From Zygnema cylindricum (taxonomy: Eukaryota > Streptophyta > Zygnematophyceae > Zygnematales > Zygnemataceae), in the NCBI GenBank assembly GCA_037447655.1, contig JBBHKE010003162.1:1-19279 (forward strand): DNA of 19,279 nucleotides, read 5' to 3'. Both the position numbers and the translations under genes were made by a program. Below the pieces are notes generated by a model. It was not told where the DNA came from and ran no database searches. It saw only the letters and a list, made by a program, of their open reading frames with translations. Below are positions 1 to 7,257 of the stretch, piece after piece (position 1 is the first letter of the stretch; each line of letters starts with the position of its first letter).

Positions 1-600
1 GAGTCAACGCTCCGTTTTAACAGGCTTTTACCTGGGCCAATCATTGATCAGCAAAGACTCAGACTGACCAATGCAAAAACGTGCGAAATCTCTTACTAAC
101 TACTTAGCACTTTACTAACCAATCAAATGTTACGTTTCACTATGTAACATTTACGTGCAAAAGTGTGCGCCAAACGAAACGCGACTTCGCACGATCGTGC
201 GTAACAAATTTCGCACGCGAAACTTCCAACAAAATTCCCTTAAGTAAAAGTGACGTTTCGTACTAAAATTTGTACGAAACGAACCACCGTGCATACTAAA
301 CGTTTCGTTAGAACTTTATGAAACGTACACGAGTAATTTTGGTACTAATTTGACCCTTAACCCGTTTCAATGATACCCACTTGTTATTAAGACCCCACTC
401 TATCACCTAAATACACCCATCGCTATAACTCCAAATAGCGTGATTCTTTCGCGGACGTTTACCAAATTTAGTACTCTATAATCATAATACCTAAATACCC
501 CTTTATAAACAAGTTCGATCCGCTATTGCTGTTACAAATGTTGACTGTCGAAATTCAACAGACAACACGGAACATTGACCGGTGAAATTCAACGGTCAAC
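1..600. other. AT-rich stretch without a gene; cluster of CGTTTC/GAAACG motifs
   Basis: I see no credible coding region here. Between about 130 and 370 the hexamer CGTTTC or its complement GAAACG recurs many times. Part of this forms a perfect 10-bp inverted repeat (254-263 with 272-281, 8-nt loop), and there is a 14-bp palindrome at 188-201. The 21 bases at 240-260 are an inverted, 20/21 copy of 3408-3428 inside the E1 LTR. The stretch may therefore be the diverged 5' part of the LTR whose 3' part follows, but no TG start or target duplication is visible. Confidence 0.5.
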
Positions 601-1196
601 ATTTATTCGGCGCGTCGTCAAATCCAACGGCTGAAATTGATCGTCGTAAAAAGAACGGACAGCACGCATGAGTGCCGGTATGCCAGAAGGACTATATTGG
701 AGCAGTTCGGCAAAATGGGAGGAAATGACACGTGGCATCATCCTATTGGATGTCGGAAGAGAAAAGGGACAGAATGACATTGACCTATTAGCCACGTGGC
801 AATCCGAAGTGGTGTCGAATATATCTGTACATAAAGTACGGCGGCTTCTGTACTTTATATGTACAATAATTAGGGTACTCTATTTTGATTGGTTTAGAGT
901 AGCCATTAGGAGTTTTTGAGGACTTAGACAAAAATTGAAAAGTCCTCTCTCTCAGAGGCCATCTGTACAAATATGTTGTCTTTGAACAACCATAACTTAA
1001 TGCTCAGGTGAGCAAATTCAGTGATTATTTTTGCGGCGGACTCAAGGGAGTCCAAGCTACATAGGGGTGTTGTCATTCAAAGTTTTTGCGTCCTAGGGTG
1101 GGAGTTATTCTTCGTCAAATCAAAAGTGCATATACTATCCTAGAGGCTTCACATAAGCTAGACATTATGTGTACCAATGGAGTTCATAAAATTACA
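600..1196 (+). repeat. 3' part of a main-family copia LTR (copy L1)
   Basis: The order of short motifs is the same as in the E1, E2, E3 and E5 LTRs: a CACGTGGC box, a GTAC-rich stem-loop (827-864), a TTTTGATTGG CCAAT-type box (about 882), paired palindromes around 1002-1053 flanking GTGATT..TTTTTGC, a region resembling the other LTR ends, and an ATG at 1177 exactly 20 nt before the terminal CA at 1196. What follows 1196 (CGTACTGCAG) is not the primer-binding site seen after the E1 and E5 LTRs, so this is more likely a solo or 3' LTR than a 5' LTR. The left end is diverged or lies outside the window. Confidence 0.7.
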
Positions 1197-1239
1197 CGTA
1201 CTGCAGACAGTTGCACGACAATGTTACATTGTGCTATGT

Positions 1240-1815
1240 ACGCCGGTATGTACTGCTAATGGGCGACAACGTAGAATTATGCCAACGAGGGGCAACGTAG
1301 AATTACGCCAGCTGGCGGCAACATACAATTACGCCACGGAGCGGCATCGTAGAGTTACCCCACTGAGCGGCAGCGTGGAATTACGCCACGGAGCGGCATC
1401 GTAGAATTACGCCACCGAGCGGCAACGTGGAATTACGCAACCGAGCGACATCCTAGAATTACACCAGCGGGCGGCAACGTATAATTACGCAAACCGTCGT
1501 TGGCGTAGAGTTACGACATTGAGCGGCAGCGTACAATCATGCCAACTGTCAAGGTGTAGAATTAGGACACTAAGCGGTAGCGCTTGTTCACGCCAGCCGG
1601 CGGCAGCGAAAAATCACTCCACCAAGCGGCAGCGTATAATCCCCCAACGGGCGGCAACGTAGAATTATGATGGCCGGCAGCAGTATAAAATTATGCCACC
1701 AGGCGGCGACATCGTAGAATTACGCCAACAAGCGGGCGGCAACGTAGAATATTGCCACGGTACGGCGGTCTGTACCGCAACGGGCGGCAGCGCTACATCG
1801 TGCCCGCGGTACGGC
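1240..1815. repeat. 26-bp minisatellite, about 20 diverged units
   Basis: A GC-rich tandem array in an AT-rich setting. The typical unit is 26 bp, of the form CGGCAACGTAGAATTACGCC plus six variable bases (often ACCGAG). Most units are exactly 26 bp; a few are 22 to 33 bp, and divergence rises toward the right. Each unit contains CGTA-GAAT-TACG flanked by GGC and GCC, so single units could fold into a hairpin. Short open frames across the array (for example 1177-1404 and 1693-1902) follow from the repeat and show no sign of being genes. Confidence 0.85.
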
Positions 1816-1851
1816 CGTGTGACAGAAAAAAATCGAGACAGACACGATGCC

Positions 1852-1860
1852 TATATAAAG
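1852..1860 (+). promoter_or_regulatory. TATA-box candidate downstream of the minisatellite
   Basis: TATATAAAG is a strong match to the plant TATA consensus and lies about 40 bp after the end of the 26-bp array. No convincing coding sequence follows within 1.2 kb. If it is a promoter it would drive a non-coding transcript, or it is a relic of a mobile element. This rests on the motif alone. Confidence 0.3.
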
Positions 1861-1901
1861 GTTTCCCCGAAGGTGAACAACGTTCCCTTATTTATATACT
1901 G

Positions 1902-1935
1902 ATTGGTGATGTACCTCGCGAGTTACTTCACCAAT
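1902..1935. repeat. 34-bp interrupted palindrome
   Basis: The outer arms ATTGGTGA (1902-1909) and TCACCAAT (1928-1935) are perfect complements. Inside them GTA pairs with TAC around a central CTCGCGAG, leaving two mismatched positions. Its centre is the same octamer as in the larger palindrome at 2891-2942. Confidence 0.8.
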
Positions 1936-2890
1936 TACAGAAAAAAATTGAGCCGCCACACGTAGGAGATTGAGCATACGTGTCAAGATTGCAACCAACG
2001 GAAATCAAAAAAAATCGCACACGACATATGCGTTCAAAAATCCAACAGAAAATACAGACGAAATCTCGTAACGCACTTTTGTCACGCTATGTTTGTTACC
2101 GCCCATTCGTCACACTATTTCTTGCAACGCTCGTTCGCCACACTTAAAAACAAGAACCCTAAAAAAATGAGGTGGTATTTGACAAGGCGTTTGCAAAAAA
2201 TACAAAAGTTGAGTTAAACGATGACCTGGTACGCACGTGCATGGTACGCAAATGAAGATTTCTGGTTGGTGTGAAATCATTGACGATTTTCAATATCAAA
2301 TCTATAGATTTGTGGCACCACTCTTTTGCTAACATGTGGATTACAAACTATGCGCAATCGAACTTCGTTCAAATTGCAGCATTCTGTAATGTTGGCCGTA
2401 CAATTACAGAATGTCCTAAATGACTTCACCCTTAATGGGTCTAAGGGTAACATTCCATTAGGCGGTCCCAATAAATGTACGGAAAAGTCTACTGACAACG
2501 TTTACTGGAAGTCCGCTCCATTGTGTCGGGCCAGTAAAAAACCTTTGAAAATTATGATTGGTGCCACGTAGTTAGTGTTCACATTTTAAAATCTAAAAAT
2601 ATTCTTCAAACGGAAAATCTAAACGATAATATCCGTATCAGCAGAGGTGGTTAATGATGCGTACAAAAAGTTTGCAGCAAAATTTTATTTTGAAAATGGA
2701 AATCAAAATTTCGAAACAGAATGGCAAAAAAAAGCCTTAAACTTTGAAGGTCGGTGGATGTGGGACAAAGCGTGCGATGATACTTTCGGTTGACGTGTAT
2801 ACAGCGAGGCGGGCGTCACATGGCCTATACAACGTGCACGTGTGTTTAAAGTATATATTTTTTTGCTTTTTCACAAGTACTAATGGTAAT
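1936..2890. other. AT-rich spacer, no gene; short inverted repeats
   Basis: No recognisable protein or RNA gene. Three degenerate units of about 29 bp occur at about 2069-2155, each containing a TCGTCACAC-like core. There is a perfect 16-bp palindrome at 2297-2312 and an 11-bp perfect inverted repeat with a 12-nt loop at 2380-2413. An 81-codon frame at 2326-2571 matches nothing I recognise and is probably chance. Confidence 0.5.
2380..2413. repeat. Perfect 11-bp inverted repeat
   Basis: CATTCTGTAAT at 2380-2390 and its exact complement ATTACAGAATG at 2403-2413 flank a 12-nt loop. No T-run follows and no neighbouring gene explains it. Confidence 0.75.
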
Positions 2891-2942
2891 CATCCAGTGG
2901 ACCCCAACTCTCCTCGCGAGGAGAGTTGGGGCCCACTAGATG
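2891..2942. repeat. 52-bp near-perfect palindrome
   Basis: The two 26-base arms meet at 2916/2917 in the middle of CTCGCGAG and match at 24 of 26 positions. There is no spacer, so the sequence could extrude as a cruciform or fold into a very stable RNA hairpin. No coding region surrounds it. Possible sources are a miniature DNA transposon end or a head-to-head duplication; the sequence does not decide. Confidence 0.9.
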
Positions 2943-3141
2943 AAGTGCACGATTCCTTCGCGGATCTCAAAAAGTGAAACATGCATAGGTCAAAAATTAG
3001 GCCTACATTATTGGAGTTTCCCGCCAACTTTCCAGTAACGATATTTCGTCTGACAAAAAAAAAAAATAGGTACGGCTTTATACGACACTGTACGAAAATG
3101 TATGACGTCTAGTAACAAACCCCACTTTTTGTCTAATGGAA
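2943..3141. other. Spacer before the E1 LTR
   Basis: AT-rich DNA with a poly-A run near 3054-3066 and no gene. The five bases before the LTR (TGGAA, 3137-3141) should be the target duplication of E1, but its partner lies outside the window. Confidence 0.5.
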
Positions 3142-3300
3142 TGTTACTCTTGAAAAAATTAATTATTATTCACTTTTTAATTTAGACTTTAGAGTGAAGA
3201 GAGAGAGAGAGAGTCACCATGGTTGCCTCCATAGTCAGAAAAAAACAGGCAAACAGGCAGACATTACCAAAATGTTGCCCTAAAATGTTGCCCTAAACAA

Positions 3301-3357
3301 GATTTGAACCTTAGTCTGAAGAATACTTTGTAGACGTACGCCTTAACCATTTAGGCG
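3301..3357 (-). other. Antisense tRNA-like module in the E1 LTR
   Basis: On the minus strand an A-box-like segment (CGCCTAAATGG, complement of 3347-3357) runs into GTTAAGGCG, as in a tRNA D-arm, and is followed at tRNA-like spacing by a B-box match AGGTTCAAATC (complement of 3301-3311). Short T-runs follow downstream. It does not fold as an intact tRNA by eye, so it is called tRNA-like and not a tRNA gene. Confidence 0.45.
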
Positions 3358-3680
3358 TTAACGAAACAATACACGTATGTGGTTCGGTAATTAATTAAAG
3401 TGTTACGCGAAACGTCACTTTCACTTAAACATACCAAAATTGACGAAATGTCATATATAATCAAACGACACTTGCGGACGTGAATTTAACCGTGTAAAAT
3501 ACATTATCGGACGGACATTGTTGCCCTGGCCAAACCCGAATGAATCTTTGGCGGCTTTTAGACATAGCGGCGCGTTGTGCCATGTGGCGCCAGATCATTG
3601 GACGCCGAAAAGGATGGGAGGAGGAACGATGGCTCCCAAGTTGACAAATGTGAACTAGAAGGCCATGTTGTACAAAGGCC

Positions 3681-3718
3681 GTACAAGAAGTACAATCGGC
3701 CACTGTACCTTCTTGTAC
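3681..3718 (+). promoter_or_regulatory. LTR stem-loop, E1 copy
   Basis: GTACAAGAAGTACA (3681-3694) pairs with TGTACCTTCTTGTAC (3704-3718) around a 9-nt loop, with one bulged base. It lies just upstream of the CCAAT-type box. Equivalent stems with different arm sequences occur in the other LTR copies. Confidence 0.65.
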
Positions 3719-3902
3719 AATACACTCTTTTGATTGGCCTAGGGTAGAGTACTAGGTAGTTGTGAGTAGGAGTTAAGGGACTTAGCGTGTTTGAGGCTCC
3801 TCTCTCCAGACGACCTTTTGTATTTATAGGCCATCTTTGGCCAACCATTGCTTACGGCTCAAGGGAGCAAATTCAGTGATTCTTTTTGCATGTGACTCAG
3901 GG

Positions 3903-3907
3903 GAGTC
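3903..3907. repeat. Target-site duplication of E2, left copy
   Basis: GAGTC at 3903-3907 corresponds to AAATC at 5145-5149. The two differ by two G-to-A transitions. The uninterrupted sequence in E5 (GGGAGTCTTGTCCTCACAGG at 18254-18273) shows the original target. Confidence 0.7.
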
Positions 3908-4387
3908 TGAAATTCCATGGGCTCCATTGCCCACAGAATTCGCAGATCCAAAAGAAGCTAATCCAGATAGTGTCGACTCCAAGTTGATTTAAACCCAAAT
4001 GAATGATCCCTTGATAATCAAAACCCAAATACAACTTCACCCTTGTGAAGATAAGACCTTGTGTGTGCTCAGTTCCACCACAGAATTCAAAGCTTGTATA
4101 TGTGTTTTGGACAGTATTCCCCACTTTGACTTTCCCAGTGAATAAGTGCCACCGTGACACGCAAAAACCTCTGACTGACTACACCCTTGTCTAGCCTAGA
4201 CTCCCCTAGGTCCGCAGCAAAAAGAATCACTGAATTTTCTCACTCGAGCAGTAAGTTATGGCTGGTCAAAGATGACCTTTATAGTTACAAGCTCTATTAG
4301 AGAGAGGTACCTAAATATTCCAAAGTCTTGGTCTGCCTTCTCACGACTACCTACTACTAAACCCTAGTCCAATAGGAACACTATATA

Positions 4388-4424
4388 GTACAAGAAGGTA
4401 CAATGGGCGATGTACTTATTGTAC
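4388..4424 (-). promoter_or_regulatory. LTR stem-loop, E2 copy
   Basis: GTACAAGAAGGTACA (4388-4402) pairs with TGTACTTATTGTAC (4411-4424), with one mismatch and one bulge. A TATATAG motif lies next to it at about 4383. Confidence 0.6.
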
Positions 4425-4729
4425 GTCCATTGTATGACAAGGTCTACAAGGTGACACCTGTCAAATCCGAAGCCATGGTTCCTCCTCCCATCTTCTCCGG
4501 TATCAAATAATGTGGCGCCACGTGGCACCGCGTAACGCTATCTCCGCATGCCGCCAAAAGCTCACTTCGCGTGGCGGCTATAATGCCGACCGTCCGATCA
4601 AAACATATTTTACATGGTTCAGATTCGCGTACATGCATGAATTGCTCCTTTTGGTTAGTCTGCTGTTAATTAGCTGTTGCGTTAATGTTTATATATATTT
4701 GAAACCCGTCACGTGTATCGATTCGATAA

Positions 4730-4804
4730 CGGCTTATTGGTTAAGGCTTACCTCTACAAATATAACCACAGACCATGGTTCAAATCTGGTCTAGAGCAAG
4801 TTTT
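4730..4804 (+). other. tRNA-like module with A box, B box and T-run (antisense to the E2 LTR)
   Basis: CGGCTTATTGG (4730-4740) matches the Pol III A-box form TRGCNNAGTGG at 9 of 11 positions and continues as TTAAGGC. GGTTCAAATCT (4777-4787) matches the B box at 10 of 11. The spacing of 47 bp is that of a tRNA gene, and TTTT follows at 4801-4804. It is the best preserved of four such modules in this window. Transcription is inferred and has not been shown. Confidence 0.5.
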
Positions 4805-5149
4805 GGTTATTTGTTAGTTTGTTAGAACTCTCTACTTCTACACTTATAAATACCTATTGTACCCCACATATGCCATCGTTGACTCTAAGCTATAGGCTAA
4901 AACTAATGGTTGTTATAGGATGGTAGGTACCAAGATCTAATCCCGATTCCGGTATATCCACTTTGGTATAAACTACGATTAGCCTATCCTCTTTAGACAG
5001 CCATGGCTCTAGCTCTCTCTCTGGTCTTTAGTGACTGCAACAAGTATGGGGACCGGAGAGATTTGAGCAAGAAGCAGGCTGCCTTTGTTGACTTACTCTA
5101 TTTATTTTTCCAATACAGACCTAGAAAATACATAAATTTCAATAAAATC

Positions 5150-5294
5150 TTGTCCTCACAGGGGTGAGGGTGGTCAGAATATTCGTGTGCCTGGGCGGCA
5201 CTTATTGAGTGAGAAAGTGAAAGGGGCATATATTATCTTATTGGCTTTACATAGGCTGCTAGTTTTGTGGGTTTATGGAGGCCACATAATTTCA
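5150..5294 (+). repeat. E1 5' LTR, second part
   Basis: TTGTCCTCACAGGGGTGAGG continues the LTR interrupted at 3907 and matches 18262-18406 of E5 closely. The LTR ends at AATTTCA (5294), followed at once by the primer-binding site. The ATG at 5275 is 20 nt before the end, but the next codons contain TAA, so E1 could not use it. Confidence 0.85.
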
Positions 5295-5308
5295 CGTTAT
5301 GGGCCCAC
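5295..5308 (+). other. E1 primer-binding site (half-tRNA-iMet type)
   Basis: CGTTATGGGCCCAC abuts the LTR end. It is the E5 site with the first G changed to C, and is otherwise complementary to the anticodon stem-loop of initiator tRNA-Met. Confidence 0.7.
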
Positions 5309-5627
5309 CCTCTAGGGTGCCCATATTTAATGCATCTGACTTTCTTTAATGGGAAATGATGATAGAGGGAGAAATTTTTGAGAAGCACCTATTGGGCATA
5401 GTGTCCTGGCAAATTCAATGTCCACCCCCACCTGGGTTTGGAGGAACATGTTTTTCTGGCGCCTCCACCACCAGAACCACCATCACGAATGATGACGAGG
5501 AAGGGGAGGAGATAATCATGGAAGGAGAAAAGGGAGGAGTTGCTTCTCGAGGGACTCCATTGTTAAGGATGATATCGGCAGCAGCACCACTAGTAATGGT
5601 GAGAAAGAGTTAGACCGATGGGTTAGA

Positions 5628-5632
5628 ATATG
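5628..5632. repeat. Target-site duplication of E3, left copy
   Basis: ATATG here is repeated exactly at 6908-6912 on the other side of the E3 solo LTR. In the intact E5 gag the site occurs once (AGTATGAAAAGTGG near 18757). Confidence 0.9.
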
Positions 5633-6115
5633 TGAAATTCTATGGGCTCCATTGCCCACAAAATTTGCAGATCGAAAAGAAGTTAATGTAGATAGTGCCA
5701 ATTCCAAGTTGATATAAACCCAAATGAATGATCCCTTGACAATCAGAACCCTAATACACCTTCACCCCTGTGAAGAGAAGACCTTCTGTGTGCTCAGTTC
5801 CACCACAGAATGCAAAGCTTGAATATGTGTTTTGGACAATATTCCCCACTTTGACTTTCCCACTGAATAAGTGCCTCCCTGGCACGCAAAGACTCTGTCT
5901 GACTACTTCCCTGTGTAGCTTGGACTCCCTTCAGTGCGCAGCAAAAAGAATCACTGAATTTGCTCACTTGAGCATTAAGTTATGGCTGGCCAAAGTTGGT
6001 CCATAAATACAAGTGCACTCTTAGAGAGAGGCTGAAAAACCAAAAAATAAACTAAGTCCTAAACTACCTCACTAAGCCTACTACAAGTGTACCTATCCAA
6101 TCAAAATACTGTAAG

Positions 6116-6152
6116 GTAGAAGAAGGTACAGGTACCGCTGTACTTCTTCTAC
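6116..6152 (-). promoter_or_regulatory. LTR stem-loop, E3 copy
   Basis: GTAGAAGAAGGTACA (6116-6130) pairs with TGTACTTCTTCTAC (6139-6152) with one bulge. Relative to the E1 copy, the outer C-G pair has become G-C on both arms, a compensatory change. Confidence 0.65.
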
Positions 6153-6457
6153 GGCCATATTACGGCATGGCCGCTCCGCTGACGCGTGTCAGTTCTTGAG
6201 CCGAAGTTGCTCCCTCCTCGATACCCGCTGTCCAATCACCCCTCGCCACGTGTCATCCGGCGACATACGCTCAGCAAACCGCCAAAAGACCACTCCTAAA
6301 TTCCGGCTCCTCCGCGAGCCGTTGATCGCGAAGTCGACATTTGATTACATCCGTTGAAATCCAATGTCGTTTTGTTTCGTAATCCGTATATATTGAGTAT
6401 GTAGATTGGTACCACGGATAAATACTTTTCAAACGTAATACGTGTATCGTTTCATTG

Positions 6458-6524
6458 AGACCTACAGGATAAGGCTCACGGCTACGCCGTACGTCTATAT
6501 TCCGAAAGAACTAAGTTCAAATCC
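6458..6524 (+). other. tRNA-like module in E3 (antisense to the LTR)
   Basis: ACCTACAGGATAAGGC (A-box-like) is followed by a B-box match AAGTTCAAATCC at 6513-6524. The A box is weaker than in E2 and no T-run follows closely. A second isolated B-box-like GTTCAAATCC lies near 6675. Confidence 0.35.
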
Positions 6525-6907
6525 TAGTGGGGCACACAAACCAAATGCTTGTTTACTAATTCTCTTTCTCTCTCTCTTTTGTGTCTTATGTTTATATTAA
6601 AGTTAAACCCTATATAGTCATCTGCCCATTTATATAAATAGGATAGTACTGTATTAGCAGATCATAGACCCATGTTCAAATCCAGTATGGGCCATCTTCA
6701 TTTTGGCAGATTATCCTCTCAACCCTCCAGCCTGTCTCCCTAACTATCTGTGGGTAGACATGGGGTTACTTCTATCTCTCAGTGACTACGACAAGTATAT
6801 AGAGAAAAAAGTATTTCCAAGCACCAAGTAGAAACTTTAAAACCTTTTAATACTATCTTTTAAACACATAGGAAAATACAGACCTAGAAAATACTTAAAT
6901 TTCAACA

Positions 6908-7257
6908 ATATGAAAATTGGAACTATAAGGACAAGGTGGCTAAGCTCTTAATTCTCAAAAGTGTTGTGAAGGGTATTGCCATTCCTCTTATGCAAGTTAG
7001 ATCTTCCTCACAGATTTGGGTATCTCTTGTTAACAAATATATGAGTGGGTCATTGCAGCAGCAACAACTGGTAGAAAATAAGATTTCAGCTTATGCTTAC
7101 AAGGGAGGAAGTATGAATGACTATTGCAATGACTTAAGAGCATTATTTGGAGAATTAGAGAGCGCAGGTAACTCATGGTCTGAGAGACAAAGAGTAAATA
7201 CACTAATAATGAAATTACCTGGAGAGTATGAGAATATCATTAATCGGTTCCAGGATC
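6908..7257 (+). pseudogene. gag: E1 gag, central part
   Basis: The frame begins YENWNYKDKVAKLLIL and continues through ISLVNKYMSGSLQQQQL and GGSMNDYCNDLRALFG to LPGEYENIINRFQD, closely matching E5 gag residues 125-240. This is the conserved UBN2-type copia gag domain. It is cut after CCAGGATC by E4, and the apparent C-terminus (LLF) and stop come from the E4 LTR. The ATG at 6936 is an internal methionine-like position and not a real start. An almost identical second copy lies at 11862-12211. Confidence 0.85.
7253..7257. repeat. Target-site duplication of E4, left copy
   Basis: GGATC before the LTR corresponds to AGATC at 13052-13056. Joining the two flanks restores a gag sequence that lines up without gap with E5 around 19101-19130. 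Confidence 0.75.

Larger units (their letters stand above)
3142..3907 (+). repeat. E1 5' LTR, first part
   Basis: It starts TGTTACTC and aligns with the E5 LTR start (TGTTGAAAAGACG at 17523) after a small indel. It contains a (GA)n run near 3199-3213, an antisense tRNA-like module (3301-3357), the stem-loop at 3681-3718, a CCAAT-type box (TTTTGATTGG near 3728) and the twin palindromes at 3857-3868 and 3894-3907. The LTR is cut at 3907 by the E2 solo LTR and resumes at 5150. Its total length without E2 is about 911 bp, against 884 bp for the E5 LTR. Confidence 0.85.
3908..5144 (-). mobile_element. E2: minus-strand solo LTR of the main family inside the E1 LTR
   Basis: The ends are TGAAATTC... 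and ...AATTTCAATA on the plus strand. Read on the minus strand this is a TG(T/A)TTGAAATTT start, with the expected G mutated to A, and a GAATTTCA end. It is 1237 bp, flanked by GAGTC/AAATC. It aligns along its length with E3, and in inverted form with the E1 and E5 LTRs (for example 4200-4640 against 17840-18260). No internal region is present, so it is the product of LTR-LTR recombination. Only 64- to 94-codon chance frames occur within it. Confidence 0.85.
5275..5632 (+). pseudogene. gag: E1 gag, N-terminal part (broken)
   Basis: The translation aligns with the first 125 or so residues of the E5 gag: VMGPPSRVPIF, then a stop where E5 has Tyr in LYWEMM, then EIFEKHLLGIVSWQIQCPPP and an acidic stretch NDDEEGEE. 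Stop codons at the fifth codon, at the LYW position and near 5611 disable it. The sequence breaks at GAATATG (5632), where E3 inserted, and resumes at 6908 with ATATGAAAATTGG. Gag would form the virus-like particle of the element. Confidence 0.8.
5633..6907 (-). mobile_element. E3: minus-strand solo LTR of the main family inside E1 gag
   Basis: This is a 1275-bp LTR. On the minus strand it begins TGTTGAAATTTAAG and ends GAATTTCA, with a perfect 5-bp duplication ATATG on both sides. It has the stem-loop, the twin palindromes and the tRNA-like module of the family, and is similar to E2 throughout. There is no internal region. Its last 222 bp (6686-6907) are repeated at 11640-11861. No gene is present; the frame at 5770-6006 falls inside the LTR. 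Confidence 0.92.

Noticed and set aside
1240-1815. CRISPR-like array
   Set aside because: Units are directly adjacent with no unique spacers, in plant DNA; it is a minisatellite.
1177-1902. Open frames across the minisatellite (75, 69 and 73 codons)
   Set aside because: They follow the 26-bp repeat, shift register with it, and show no domain or plausible start context.
2326-2571. 81-codon frame as a host gene
   Set aside because: No recognisable family, a low-complexity AT-rich setting and an overlapping inverted repeat; an opposite-strand frame of similar length covers the same bases.
4730-4804. A functional tRNA gene
   Set aside because: The A and B boxes fit but I cannot build a clean cloverleaf with an acceptor stem, so it is reported as tRNA-like only.
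5150-5172. A splice acceptor (TTGTCCTCACAG/GGG) marking an intron in the leader
   Set aside because: The stretch is explained as LTR interrupted by E2. No matching donor is evident, and the same bases are continuous in E5.
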